A stretch of DNA of 64,000 nucleotides from CAYQLY01 sp964418605 (GCA_964418605.1 CAYQLY010000002.1:1-64000); one strand, 5' to 3'. Positions 54,544 through 63,675 are shown, counted from the stretch's first letter. Translations and numbers: made by a program. The notes: generated by a model from the letters alone, not told the origin.

Positions 54544-55668
54544 ATGAGAAAAAATAACTTTTTTGGAATTTTAGTCACAACATTGTTTTTTATTAGTTCT
54601 TGTACTCGGCAAAACCTTCAGCCATCTGCGGATAATACCCTTAGTGAAATTAAAGTTCGATTAGAACTTACAAAATTTAGAGTTAATGGTCAGCTAGGCG
54701 ATGTGTACATTGACTATGCAACACGTAATGTCGTTGTATTTGTTCCATACAACCATAATCTGGCTAATACAGTGATTACTGAAATAGAATCATCGGCTCG
54801 TACAGAAGTCGTATATAATGGCAGCACGGTAGTGCCTAATACGATGGTCGACTTCACTATGCCACGTCTTTTCCTTATTCAAAGTGAAGATGGCAAAACA
54901 AGCCAGTGGACGGTTCGTGTAACCCCCTTGACCATACAAGCTATGACCATACCTGGTATGGTAGCTGCACCTGTTATTAATGCAGCAATGAAAACCATCA
55001 CGGTAGAATTTCAATATGGCTCTCCAAAAGAAACACCAGTTCAATTTACATTACCTATGGGAGCTTCTACTTCCATTACAGAGCCTATAGATTTAGTAGC
55101 GCCTATTGGAGCAATTCCAAAATCTACGACGTTTGATTTAAAGGTGAAGGGATATAGTGAGCAGTGGACATTAATCACTACACATCGGGTGATATTGCAT
55201 GAGTTCTCAACCCCAGCTAGCCCTAATGGAGATAAGTCAGGTTGGAATTTTACATCCATGGCTTATGTGAATAATACATCCAGTCCTGCAGGTAATGATA
55301 TTATTCTTTATTATGATGACAATGCTGGCAATGTTAATGCTGCTGCTGGGGGGTTAGATCAAACTCAACCATCGTATCCATCTGTTAATAAAACACGATT
55401 TGTCTTTTATGGTGATAACGCCGCTGCTAAGACTTTTTTTCAAACCGGAACATTGGCAGATGCCAAGAGTTTTTTTGCAATGTATGTATCTGGCTCTTCC
55501 ACAGCAGATCCTAACTCAAATAAGGTGGGGGGGTATCCTGCTATGAATCAAGTTTATATTTTAAAATTGGATAATGGCAAGTATGTGTTAATTTCTTTTC
55601 CAATTGATAGATATGATAAATTTCCCAATGAATCTTATTTTAGCTTCAACTACCGATTACTTGAGTAA
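54544..55668 (+). CDS. Surface lipoprotein with DUF5018-like domains, copy 1
   Basis: 374 residues. A lipobox (TLFFISSCTRQ) places the anchor Cys near residue 20. Two immunoglobulin-like beta domains of DUF5018 type follow: residues ~35-125 (FRVNGQLGDVYIDYATRNVVVFVPYN ending SQWTVRVT) and ~130-215 (ending SEQWTLITTH). A distinct C-terminal domain (~220-374) starts GWNFTSMAYVNN and ends SYFSFNYRLLE. It is probably on the cell surface, perhaps binding carbohydrate; ligand unknown. It is followed seven bases later by a paralogue of the same layout. Confidence 0.7.
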   Translation: MRKNNFFGILVTTLFFISSCTRQNLQPSADNTLSEIKVRLELTKFRVNGQLGDVYIDYATRNVVVFVPYNHNLANTVITEIESSARTEVVYNGSTVVPNTMVDFTMPRLFLIQSEDGKTSQWTVRVTPLTIQAMTIPGMVAAPVINAAMKTITVEFQYGSPKETPVQFTLPMGASTSITEPIDLVAPIGAIPKSTTFDLKVKGYSEQWTLITTHRVILHEFSTPASPNGDKSGWNFTSMAYVNNTSSPAGNDIILYYDDNAGNVNAAAGGLDQTQPSYPSVNKTRFVFYGDNAAAKTFFQTGTLADAKSFFAMYVSGSSTADPNSNKVGGYPAMNQVYILKLDNGKYVLISFPIDRYDKFPNESYFSFNYRLLE

Positions 55669-55702
55669 AATCTAAATGATAGAAAAAAAGAATAGATTGG
55701 TT

Positions 55703-56809
55703 ATGAAAACAATATTTAAATCAATAGCATTAGTAGGTCTACTTGGTCTTTTGTTTGGATGTGCTAGACAACCTGTGGTTGAGCCTGCTAATTCAACAGA
55801 TGCAGGTTTAATGGGTGGACGTCTAGATATCACGGACTTTACTATTGCTGGTCAGTTAGGAAAGACACTTATTGACTTTGATAATTCGCAGGTTTATGTC
55901 TATGTCCCATATAATGCTAACTTAGCTAACCTGATGGTGACTAAAGCTTGGGCTTCTTCTCAAGGGAGTATTATGTACATGGGAAATCCATTGGCTGAAG
56001 GAATGAATTATAACTTTACTACTCCACTTAATGTACAGGTTGTTAAAGGCGATAGTCAAAAAAATTGGACGATTAGGGTTATACTTTTTGTGATAGATGC
56101 TTTCGATGCAGGGTCTAGTACATTTAATTATGAGAATGTAGACTATGTTAATAAAAGAATAGACTTTGATTACGTTACATATTTTTTAGGCTCTGGATCT
56201 CCTCGATCTATTGAAGTGCGTTTTGATCTTCCATTTGGTATGACTATTCCGATAAACCGTCAACTCGTAGATTTAACTAAGCCTCTTAAATTTACTATGA
56301 CGGCTCCTAATGGTTATAGTGAGGAATGGACCCTTTATAGTGAACAAGTTGTGGTACTTTTTGATAAAGATACACCTTATCCTTCCGTTGTAGATTATGT
56401 GGGTTGGGATTTTAATAAAATGGAGTATGTTCCCAACTATCCAGCAAATCAGAAAGATGCTGACCTTGCAGCTTTTATAGATGGAAATATATATGGAGTA
56501 GCAGGTGGGTGTGACTTTGTGCTTTTTAATCCTCTTAATTCTACCAAGTATGTTTATTATGGGGATGGTATGGCAGCTCAAACTTTTTATTATACAGCCA
56601 CCAAGGCAGCAGCTCTGACTCATTTTGATGCCAAGGTCGCTGTAGGCAAGAGTTATCCATATTTAGTAGGAAAGCCTTTAGAGGGGCAGGTATATGTGGT
56701 TAAAGTACCTAATGGCGATTATTTTTTACTCCGAATAGCGAGTAGTTCTTTTTATGGTGGACCTGGTAAGTTTAACTTTTTCTATTTTTCTTATCGAAAG
56801 TTAGAGTAA
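55703..56809 (+). CDS. Surface lipoprotein with DUF5018-like domains, copy 2
   Basis: 368 residues from ATG 55703; the frame opens at an ATG at 55676 but the later start places the signal (MKTIFKSIALVGLLGLLFGCA) at the terminus, with the lipid Cys near residue 20. The layout follows copy 1: FTIAGQLGKTLIDFDNSQVYVYVPYN ... KNWTIRVI, a second beta domain ending SEEWTLYSE, then VGWDFNKMEYV and the terminal FNFFYFSYRKLE. Same length and order show a tandem duplication, now well diverged. It is co-transcribed with copy 1 and closed by a terminator. Confidence 0.7.
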   Translation: MKTIFKSIALVGLLGLLFGCARQPVVEPANSTDAGLMGGRLDITDFTIAGQLGKTLIDFDNSQVYVYVPYNANLANLMVTKAWASSQGSIMYMGNPLAEGMNYNFTTPLNVQVVKGDSQKNWTIRVILFVIDAFDAGSSTFNYENVDYVNKRIDFDYVTYFLGSGSPRSIEVRFDLPFGMTIPINRQLVDLTKPLKFTMTAPNGYSEEWTLYSEQVVVLFDKDTPYPSVVDYVGWDFNKMEYVPNYPANQKDADLAAFIDGNIYGVAGGCDFVLFNPLNSTKYVYYGDGMAAQTFYYTATKAAALTHFDAKVAVGKSYPYLVGKPLEGQVYVVKVPNGDYFLLRIASSSFYGGPGKFNFFYFSYRKLE

Positions 56810-56829
56810 TAGTTTTTTTACAATAGCAG

Positions 56830-56861
56830 AAAGGGAAGTTTAGTTAAACTTCCCTTTTTTT
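56830..56861 (+). terminator. Rho-independent terminator after the lipoprotein pair
   Basis: Perfect 13-bp arms (56830-56842 and 56845-56857) with a GGGAAG/CTTCCC core, a two-base centre, and a T-run to 56861. It closes the LanC-lipoprotein region before prfB. Confidence 0.85.
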
Positions 56862-56900
56862 ATTTATTATTTTATAATTTAGCGCTCTTAATGATGTATA

Positions 56901-57978
56901 ATGACAAACGACCAACTAAAAGATCTCAAAATACGAATTGCTGCTTTGCGGCACTATCTTTGACTACGATCGTAAAGTAGCTCTTATTCAAGAGGAAGAA
57001 AAAAAAACACTGGCATCTGATTTTTGGAATGACTCTAAAGAAGCTGAGAAGATTCTTAAAGGGATAAAAACACTTAAAATTTGGACAGAAAGTTATCATA
57101 CTCTTGAAAAAGGACTTATGGATTTAGAAACATTGCATGAATTTTTTCAGGCTGGCGATGTTTCTGAACAAGAAATTGATAAAGATTACCAGCATCTTCA
57201 TCAATCGGTTGAAGAATTGGAATTGAAGAAGATGCTTAGCGCTGAAGAAGACCAGTTAAGCGCTGTTCTTGAAATCAATTCAGGTGCTGGGGGAACCGAA
57301 AGTCAGGATTGGGCAGATATGCTTTTACGTATGTATATTTTATGGGGGGAAAAACATGACTATGTAGTTAAAGAGTTGAGTTATCAGCCTGGTGAAGGTG
57401 CTGGAATTAAGTCTGCCTCATTAGAAATAGATGGTCCTTTTGCTTATGGCTATCTTAAAGCGGAGATTGGTGTGCATCGATTGGTGCGTATATCCCCTTT
57501 TGATTCAGGAGGAAGAAGGCATACGTCTTTCGCTTCCGTATTCGTTTACCCTGTCATTGATGATACGATTAGTGTTGAAGTGAACCTCGCTGATATCGAA
57601 TGGGAAACTTATCGTGCGGGCGGTAAAGGAGGGCAAAATGTAAATAAAGTAGAAACAGCTGTACGCCTGAGGCATAAACCCAGCGGCATTATTATTGAGT
57701 GCCAGCAAGAGCGGTCCCAACTTCAAAATAAAGAAAATGCATTGAAAATGCTTAAATCTAAGCTTTATCAAATCGAGTTAGAAAAACGCAATGAAGAAAA
57801 AGCAAAAGCGGAAAGCTCTAAAAAAAGAGTAGACTTTGGATCTCAAATACGAAGTTATGTTATGCATCCGTATAAAATGGTGAAAGATGCTCGTACAGGT
57901 GTGGAACGGTCAGATGTTCAAAATGTGATGAATGGTGATATTGATGAGTATATCAAAGCTTTTTTGATGCAACAGTAA
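56901..57978 (+). CDS. prfB: Peptide chain release factor 2, with programmed +1 frameshift
   Basis: Translation starts at ATG 56901 (MTNDQLKDLKIRIAALRHYL) and meets an in-frame TGA after codon 20. A +1 shift on CTT-TGA-C moves into the main frame (DYDRKVALIQEEE...), giving a ~358-residue product. The main part has the RF2 anticodon-like tripeptide SPF (RISPFDSGG) and the peptidyl-hydrolysis motif GGQ (GGKGGQNVNKVETAVRL). It releases proteins at UGA and UAA and regulates itself through the shift. Without the shift only the C-terminal frame (from ~56938) would be called. Confidence 0.95.
56958..56964 (+). promoter_or_regulatory. RF2 +1 frameshift site (CTTTGAC)
   Basis: CTT TGA C is the classical RF2 slippery sequence: low RF2 makes the ribosome pause at UGA and slip from CUU to UUU. 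The internal Shine-Dalgarno-like stimulator found in E. coli (AGGGGG) is missing; the bases before the site are CGGCACTAT. This fits the weak use of Shine-Dalgarno pairing in Bacteroidota. Confidence 0.92.
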
Positions 57979-58002
57979 TTTGCATTAAAGTAAAAAAGTA
58001 TA

Positions 58003-59085
58003 TTATAGCCCTAATCGAAAAAAAGATACATCGTCTTTAATGGTTTTATATAAATCATTTTCTCCCAGTTGCTCATTAGCCTGTGTAATAAAAACTTGTT
58101 TGATAGTAGGTGATTGTATTATTTTGAGTAAGTGATGAATGCGATCTATATCTAATTTATCAAAGAGATCATCGAGTAAAAGCAACGGAGGAATAGTCAG
58201 GTGTTTAAATAACAAATCCATTTGAGCTAATCTAAGACAAATAAGGAATGTTTTCTGTTGTCCTTGAGAGGCAAATCGTTTAAGTGGTTGATTCTCTAAT
58301 GTAAATACTAAATCATCGCGATGAATACCCACAGTAGTTCGTTGGAACCGAAAGTCATCTTGTCTTGATTTCTTAAAAATAGATTCGATATCCGGTTGAC
58401 TAAAATCGCTTTGATAGGTAATGCCAACTTGTTCAGATTCCTTGAAAAGGGAATATCTATATGTAAAAAGCGCTAAAAATTCAGCGATCATATCACGGCG
58501 TTTCTGAAAAAGTATTTTCCCATGGTCTAATAACTGTTGATCATATAAATTTAATAAATCGGCATCTGGATGTTTTTTTTGAAAAACGAGTTGTTTTAGA
58601 AGACTATTTCGTTGTTTAAGAGTATGGTTGTAGTGAATTAATGTTTGTAAGTAAACCTTATCCAGTTGACATAATAGGCTATCAAAAAATCGTCTTCTAT
58701 TCTCCGCATCACCTTTGATAATGTCTATATCATCAGGTGAAGATATTACTATAGGGAATTTGCCTACATAAGTACTTATTTTAGAAATCATTTTTTGATC
58801 AAGCTGGATTTTCTTTTTTCCGTCAAAAGAACAGGTAATATGAGAGCTAGAATGAGCAGAGGTAATGAGGCCTTCTAAAAAGAAAAATTTTTCATTTTTC
58901 TTGATATTTTGTTGATCTAAGTGTCCAAAACCACTTTTCCCCAAACATAAATAGGTAATAGCTTCTAATAAATTGGTTTTACCAACCCCGTTTAATCCTA
59001 TTATAAAATTATATTTAGTAGAAAAAGTAAATTCTGATTGCGTATAGTTTCTAAAATTAACAAGATGAATCTTCTGCAATCTCAT
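58003..59085 (-). CDS. recF: DNA replication and repair protein RecF
   Basis: 360 residues from ATG 59085 (MRLQKIHLVNFRNY), the usual RecF start; the frame opens at 59166, but the additional 27 residues overlap metK and match nothing. Walker A is IIGLNGVGKTNLL, the ABC signature region is RFASQGQQKTFLICLRLAQ, and Walker B is LLLLDDLFDKLD. RecF loads RecA onto gapped DNA with RecO and RecR. It converges on prfB and is divergent from metK. Confidence 0.93.
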   Translation of the reverse strand: MRLQKIHLVNFRNYTQSEFTFSTKYNFIIGLNGVGKTNLLEAITYLCLGKSGFGHLDQQNIKKNEKFFFLEGLITSAHSSSHITCSFDGKKKIQLDQKMISKISTYVGKFPIVISSPDDIDIIKGDAENRRRFFDSLLCQLDKVYLQTLIHYNHTLKQRNSLLKQLVFQKKHPDADLLNLYDQQLLDHGKILFQKRRDMIAEFLALFTYRYSLFKESEQVGITYQSDFSQPDIESIFKKSRQDDFRFQRTTVGIHRDDLVFTLENQPLKRFASQGQQKTFLICLRLAQMDLLFKHLTIPPLLLLDDLFDKLDIDRIHHLLKIIQSPTIKQVFITQANEQLGENDLYKTIKDDVSFFRLGL

Positions 59086-59117
59086 ATAAAAAGTTTTATA
59101 TATCGTGAATATTATTA

Positions 59118-59125
59118 TAATTTTG
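59118..59125 (+). promoter_or_regulatory. Putative -7 box of metK
   Basis: TAATTTTG matches TAnnTTTG in the 64-base gap between recF and metK; a TTA stands 19 bases upstream in place of TTG. A GGAGG follows at once (59125-59129), unusually strong for this phylum but 20 bases from the ATG. No room exists for a SAM riboswitch. Confidence 0.4.
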
Positions 59126-59149
59126 GAGGTAAAAAAATAATCTTTTAAA

Positions 59150-60415
59150 ATGGCATATCTATTCACTTCCGAATCTGTATCCGAGGGTCATCCGGACAAA
59201 GTAGCCGATCAGATATCTGATGCGCTTATTGATCATTTTTTAGCGTGGGATCCAGATTCAAAAGTAGCCTGTGAAACACTCGTTACGACGGGTCAAGTGG
59301 TTTTAGCCGGTGAAGTTAAATCGAATACCTATTTGGATGTTCAACAAATTGCACGAGAAGTTATTAAGAAGATTGGCTATACACGATCAGAGTATATGTT
59401 TGAAGCTAATTCATGTGGTATTATATCTGCTATTCATGAACAGTCTGCAGACATTAACAGAGGTGTTGATAAAAAGAAAAAAGAAGATCAAGGGGCTGGT
59501 GATCAAGGTATGATGTTTGGATATGCTACAAATGAATCAGACAATTATATGCCTCTTGCTTTAGATCTTGCGCATAAGATATTGTTTGAGCTTGCTCAAC
59601 TTCGACGAGAAGGAAAACAAATGCCTTATTTAAGGCCAGATGCTAAAAGTCAGGTTACTATTGAATATGATGAAAACCATCGCCCTGTTCGTATAGATAC
59701 GATCGTGTTATCTACTCAGCATGATGATTTTGATTCAGATAAAAAAATGAATGATAGGATTCGTCAGGATGTGATTAATATACTTATTCCTCGTGTAATT
59801 AAAAAATTAAAAAAGCCTGCTTTACAAAAATTATTTGATAATAAAATCATCTATCATATTAACCCAACAGGAAAATTTGTGATTGGTGGTCCGCATGGTG
59901 ATACAGGCTTAACAGGTCGTAAAATCATTGTTGATACGTATGGAGGTAAAGGTGCACACGGGGGAGGCGCTTTTTCGGGAAAAGATCCTTCAAAAGTAGA
60001 TCGCTCAGCAGCATATGCTACACGCCACATCGCTAAAAATATGGTAGCGGCTGGTGTATGTGATGAGTTGTTGGTTCAGGTCTCTTATGCTATTGGCGTA
60101 GCCAAACCAATGGGTATTTATGTTAACACGTATGGCACGTCTAAAGTTAAACTATCCGATAGTGAAATAGCTAAACGCATAGAGCGTTTATTTGATATGC
60201 GTCCTTATGCTATTGAACAGCGTTTAAAATTAAGAAATCCTATTTATTCTGAAACAGCGGCATATGGTCATATGGGCAGAGAAAATAAAATAGTTACAAA
60301 GGAGTTTAAGCGTATTCATGATGGAAAGGAAGTGGTTAAAAAAGTTCCAGTAGAACTTTTTACATGGGAGAAGTTAGATTATGTGAATGCGATTAGAAAA
60401 GAATTCAAGCTTTAA
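59150..60415 (+). CDS. metK: S-adenosylmethionine synthetase
   Basis: 421 residues. All signatures are present: SESVSEGHPDKVADQISDA at the N-terminus, GAGDQGMMFGYA in the middle and GGGAFSGKDPSKVDRSAAYATRH near residue 280. It makes SAM from methionine and ATP in a tetrameric enzyme. The protein is slightly longer than the E. coli form, with a Bacteroidota-type insert around LIPRVIKKLKKPAL. A palindromic terminator follows. Confidence 0.97.
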   Translation: MAYLFTSESVSEGHPDKVADQISDALIDHFLAWDPDSKVACETLVTTGQVVLAGEVKSNTYLDVQQIAREVIKKIGYTRSEYMFEANSCGIISAIHEQSADINRGVDKKKKEDQGAGDQGMMFGYATNESDNYMPLALDLAHKILFELAQLRREGKQMPYLRPDAKSQVTIEYDENHRPVRIDTIVLSTQHDDFDSDKKMNDRIRQDVINILIPRVIKKLKKPALQKLFDNKIIYHINPTGKFVIGGPHGDTGLTGRKIIVDTYGGKGAHGGGAFSGKDPSKVDRSAAYATRHIAKNMVAAGVCDELLVQVSYAIGVAKPMGIYVNTYGTSKVKLSDSEIAKRIERLFDMRPYAIEQRLKLRNPIYSETAAYGHMGRENKIVTKEFKRIHDGKEVVKKVPVELFTWEKLDYVNAIRKEFKL

Positions 60416-60416
60416 T

Positions 60417-60454
60417 AATTAAAAAAGGCCTTATTAATAAGGCCTTTTTTAATT
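60417..60454. terminator. Bidirectional terminator after metK
   Basis: A 38-base perfect palindrome (arms 60417-60435 and 60436-60454) with an AAAAAAGGCCTTATT core, between metK and the convergent TerB-like gene. Both arm ends give A/T runs, so it can terminate in either direction. Confidence 0.85.
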
Positions 60455-60471
60455 TAATTCTGTTTTATTAA

Positions 60472-60861
60472 TTAAGCAGTTAAGGCAGATGCAGTCGTTT
60501 CTTTAACTAATGTTATAAGCTCCATTTCTACATCCCAATCCTTTGCTACTTTTAATAAAGCAGCTGCTTCCATTTCTGTGATATAGCCTTTTTCACATAC
60601 TTCTTTCCATAGGCTCTCAAGGTAAGATAGTTTTTTTTCTTTAGATAAACTACCCATAATATCTTTTAAATATTTTCTTGCCCTGTCGAAAGCTGTGTAA
60701 TAATCCTGGCTGATAAATCGATTCGCCCATTGAAGCTCATCTTTGGCATCCAATGTAGTTGCTGAGTCTTCTAACTTTTTTTGCTCTTCATAGTCCAAGC
60801 CATGGTAATGGAAGATGACTGACTTGAGCAAAAGAAATCCTTTTTTTTCTTCTGTATTCAT
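60472..60861 (-). CDS. Small helical TerB-like protein
   Basis: 129 residues, wholly helical with acidic and aromatic residues. KYLKDIMGSLSKEKKLSYLESLWKEVCEKGYITEMEAAALLKVAKDW resembles the C-terminal half of TerB (tellurite resistance) domains, where a DG-like turn is followed by ExxLLxxIA; here the turn reads EKGYITEMEAA. The match is by pattern only, and metal-binding acidic residues are only partly kept. It is a single-gene unit, cytosolic, function unknown. Confidence 0.5.
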   Translation of the reverse strand: MNTEEKKGFLLLKSVIFHYHGLDYEEQKKLEDSATTLDAKDELQWANRFISQDYYTAFDRARKYLKDIMGSLSKEKKLSYLESLWKEVCEKGYITEMEAAALLKVAKDWDVEMELITLVKETTASALTA

Positions 60862-60959
60862 AGGTATTTTTGAATGTTTTGGGTTATTGTTAAATTTTTA
60901 TGTTCTTTAAATTTAACATTTTTATTGTAAGAAACCAATTTTATCTCACAAATAAATAT

Positions 60960-61436
60960 ATGAAAATATTTAAATCATTTATAATTCTTATTAAGATAAT
61001 AATAGTATTTTTTATCATATCTTGCAAAGAGAGAAATAGCTTACGTCTAGCCGATGATAAAATAGTAAAAGTTATTAAAACAGCGCGGTCATACATAGGT
61101 GCTCCGTATCAATATGGTGGTACTACTTCCAAAGGGATAGACTGCTCAGGCTTATTACGTAATTCATTTAATAAAGTCGATGTGTCTATTCCTAGAACTT
61201 CTAAAGAACAAAGTAAAATCGGGGTAAGGGTCAAATTAAAAAATATTCAGAGAGGAGATATGGTGTTCTTTGCATTTAAAAGAGGGAAAAAAATAACACA
61301 TGTTGGTTTGGTTACGAGTATTTCCAAGAAAAAAATTACGTTCATACATTCCTCTACACAAAAAGGAGTTATAGAGGAAAATTTATTAGCACCACATTAT
61401 TTGAAAAAATTAGTATTAATTCGCCGTATTTTATAA
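60960..61436 (+). CDS. NlpC/P60 cell-wall peptidase, lipoprotein
   Basis: 158 residues from ATG 60960; an upstream ATG at 60900 is in frame, but only the later start gives a proper lipoprotein signal (MKIFKSFIILIKIIIVFFIISCKE). The NlpC/P60 triad is complete: Cys62 (GIDCSGLLRNSF), His114 (THVGLV) and His130 (IHSST). GAPYQYGG and RGDMVFF are also conserved. It cleaves gamma-D-Glu-diamino acid bonds in peptidoglycan peptides from a membrane anchor in the periplasm. Confidence 0.88.
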   Translation: MKIFKSFIILIKIIIVFFIISCKERNSLRLADDKIVKVIKTARSYIGAPYQYGGTTSKGIDCSGLLRNSFNKVDVSIPRTSKEQSKIGVRVKLKNIQRGDMVFFAFKRGKKITHVGLVTSISKKKITFIHSSTQKGVIEENLLAPHYLKKLVLIRRIL

Positions 61437-61479
61437 ACCTCCTTGTTTTATATGATCGTTAAGTTTCATCAAAATACGA

Positions 61480-61487
61480 TATCTTTA
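61480..61487 (+). promoter_or_regulatory. Putative -7 box of tRNA-Ala
   Basis: TATCTTTA, one mismatch from TAnnTTTG, ends 11 bases before the mature tRNA. No convincing -33 element. Position is the main support. Confidence 0.3.
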
Positions 61488-61498
61488 CAAAAATAATT

Positions 61499-61572
<74 letters not shown>

Positions 61573-61609
61573 CTTTTTAGTCTCTTAAATAAATCATTAG
61601 ATTTTTTTA

Positions 61610-62548
61610 ATGAATCAATCATCTCCTCGAATGCATTCTTTAGCCATTAAACAAAAAGCAAAAGAATTGGGTTTTGATTTTTGTGGAATTGCAAAAGCTC
61701 AATTTCTGGAAGATGAAGCTCCTCGACTTGAAAAATGGCTTAATCAAAATCAGCATGGTCATATGTATTATATGGCTAATCATTTTGATAAACGATTAGA
61801 TCCACGAAAACTGGTGGATGGTGCGCAGTCTATTATTTCTGTTTTAGCTAATTATTTTCCAGATAAAGATTTAGCATTGTCTAGTTCTGAGACGTATAAA
61901 GTTTCAAAATATGCTTATGGTATAGATTATCATATTGTTATTAAAGAGAGGTTAAAAAAGCTTCTTTTATTTATAGAAGATAAAATAGGAAAAGTGAATG
62001 CCCGAATTTTTGTGGATTCGGGCCCAGTTATGGATAAAGCTTGGGCTTCTCGAAGTGGCCTTGGGTGGATAGGAAAAAATAGTAATCTCATTACTAAATC
62101 GTATGGAAGCTTTTTCTTTATTGGTGAAATTATTTTAGATGTTGTCTTGGATTATGATCATGCCATTGCTGATTACTGTGGAACATGTACTAGATGTATG
62201 GATGCTTGTCCTACCAATGCTATTCATGAGCCTTATGTAGTAGATGGAAGTAAGTGTATTTCTTATTTTACAATTGAGTTGAAAGAAGATATTCCTATTG
62301 ACGTAAAAGGAAAATTTAATAATTGGGTATTTGGCTGTGATATTTGTCAAGATGTTTGCCCATGGAATAGATTTTCACGACCTACTTCATTTCAGGAATT
62401 TCAGCCTATTCCTGAATTAACAACCATGACTAATCAAGAATGGGAAGAATTAACACAAGAAGCATTTGATCAATTATTTAAAAAATCTCCTTTGAAGCGG
62501 ACTCGATTGGAAGGATTACGTCGAACCATTCGATTTATAAAAAGCTAA
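61610..62548 (+). CDS. queG: Epoxyqueuosine reductase
   Basis: 312 residues. It has the QueG pattern: a cobalamin-binding N-terminal domain (HMYYMANHFDKRLDPRKLVDGAQSIISVL), VDSGPVMDKAWASRSGLGWIGKN, and two [4Fe-4S] motifs, CGTCTRCMDACPTNAI and CDICQDVCPWN. It performs the last step of queuosine synthesis, reducing epoxyqueuosine in the wobble position of tRNAs with GUN anticodons. It starts 37 bases after tRNA-Ala, which is not itself a queuosine substrate. The stop overlaps the next gene's stop by four bases. Confidence 0.94.
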   Translation: MNQSSPRMHSLAIKQKAKELGFDFCGIAKAQFLEDEAPRLEKWLNQNQHGHMYYMANHFDKRLDPRKLVDGAQSIISVLANYFPDKDLALSSSETYKVSKYAYGIDYHIVIKERLKKLLLFIEDKIGKVNARIFVDSGPVMDKAWASRSGLGWIGKNSNLITKSYGSFFFIGEIILDVVLDYDHAIADYCGTCTRCMDACPTNAIHEPYVVDGSKCISYFTIELKEDIPIDVKGKFNNWVFGCDICQDVCPWNRFSRPTSFQEFQPIPELTTMTNQEWEELTQEAFDQLFKKSPLKRTRLEGLRRTIRFIKS

Positions 62549-63225
62549 TACTTATGTAATAGATAGCGTTCTCTTAATGATACAGCTATTTTATAACGTT
62601 CATCTTTAGTATCATGATAAAGTGATTCTAAGAGTTCATAAATAGCCTTGATTCCTATTTGGGATGCCCATTCAAAAGGTCCGTAAGGATAATTTGTTCC
62701 AAGTTTCATTCCAATATCAATATCTTCTTCTGATGCAGTACCTTCTTGTAAGGTGTAAAATGCTTCGTTAATGATCATGCAAATAATGCGTGGCATGACC
62801 ATGCCTACACGATCTTCTACAAAAAGAAAAGAGGTTTCTAGTTCTTTAAATAAATTAAATAGAGAAGAGTGATTAGATTTAGTTAGTGTTGTTACTTCTA
62901 TAATTTCTCTATTTAAAAATGTAGGCCATCCATTGAAGCCAATGCATCGATCTTGTAGGTCGGTGTTGTTTAATTTTGCTTGAAAGAAAAGTTTGGCTAA
63001 TGTTGTTTTTATTGTATTTAAAAATATAAAACCATGTTTTGTATTTTGATAGATGTTTAAATTTTCAGGATAATCGGCTATTAAAAAATCGATAATAAGA
63101 TCTACATCTAATAGAATATTATGGTTAAATACATAGTCTGTATGATGGATATAGCTATGCTTGGTTGTAAACTTATTTATTGTTTCCTTCATGCACGTCG
63201 CGTCTCCTATGACTAGTATTCTCAT
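62545..63225 (-). CDS. 3-hydroxyacyl-CoA dehydrogenase-like protein (reduced N-terminal domain)
   Basis: 226 residues. The C-terminal ~90 residues match the 3HCDH C-terminal domain: PRIICMIINEAFYTLQEGTASEEDIDIGMKLGTNYPYGPFEWA. The N-terminal part is short and starts MRILVIGDATCMKE, without the GxGxxG NAD motif expected in this family, and without the usual catalytic His region. I infer a short Bacteroidota variant that may have lost dehydrogenase activity or may bind its cofactor differently. It is convergent with queG and divergent from ridA. Confidence 0.7.
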   Translation of the reverse strand: MRILVIGDATCMKETINKFTTKHSYIHHTDYVFNHNILLDVDLIIDFLIADYPENLNIYQNTKHGFIFLNTIKTTLAKLFFQAKLNNTDLQDRCIGFNGWPTFLNREIIEVTTLTKSNHSSLFNLFKELETSFLFVEDRVGMVMPRIICMIINEAFYTLQEGTASEEDIDIGMKLGTNYPYGPFEWASQIGIKAIYELLESLYHDTKDERYKIAVSLRERYLLHKY

Positions 63226-63294
63226 ATTTTTCTATATTTGAGTTCAGCTGTTTTGGACAAAGTTAATCACAAAGCAATTAAAAAAATCAAAGTA

Positions 63295-63675
63295 ATGAAA
63301 ATAATCATTCAAAGTAAAAAAGCCCCAGCGCCCATAGGGCCTTATAGTCAAGCTATTTTAAGCAACAATACACTTTATGTATCTGGTCAGATTGCTCTAG
63401 ACCCTGAAACGGGTATTTTACTCAATAAGAGTATTGAGGAGGAAACACACCAGGTTCTTAAAAATATAGAAGCTGTACTTCAAGAAGCGAATATGAATTT
63501 TTCACATGTTGTGAAATGTTCTGTTTTTTTGATAGATTTTTATGAATTTGCTAAGATGAATGCTATCTATGGGCAGTATTTTCAAGATAGTCCACCTGCA
63601 CGTGAGACAGTGGAAGTGAGCAGATTACCCAAAAATGCTCGTATTGAAATTTCGTGTATTGCTATAAAAGAATAA
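63295..63675 (+). CDS. ridA: RidA-family enamine/imine deaminase
   Basis: 126 residues from ATG 63295 (MKIIIQSKKAPAPIGPYSQAIL); the frame reaches back to a TTG at 63238 but only the later start gives the family N-terminus. IGPYSQA, LYVSGQIALDPETG and the signature PPARETVEVSRLPKNARIEISCIA (with the conserved Arg of PAR-T) are present. It hydrolyses reactive enamines made by PLP enzymes such as threonine dehydratase. It is five bases upstream of gltX. Confidence 0.95.
   Translation: MKIIIQSKKAPAPIGPYSQAILSNNTLYVSGQIALDPETGILLNKSIEEETHQVLKNIEAVLQEANMNFSHVVKCSVFLIDFYEFAKMNAIYGQYFQDSPPARETVEVSRLPKNARIEISCIAIKE

Noticed and set aside
59086..59149. SAM riboswitch before metK
   Set aside because: The gap is only 64 bases and shows no stem structure or terminator.
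59086..59166. Longer RecF start at 59166
   Set aside because: The extension overlaps the start of metK on the opposite strand and has no family similarity; MRLQKIHL at 59085 is the usual start.
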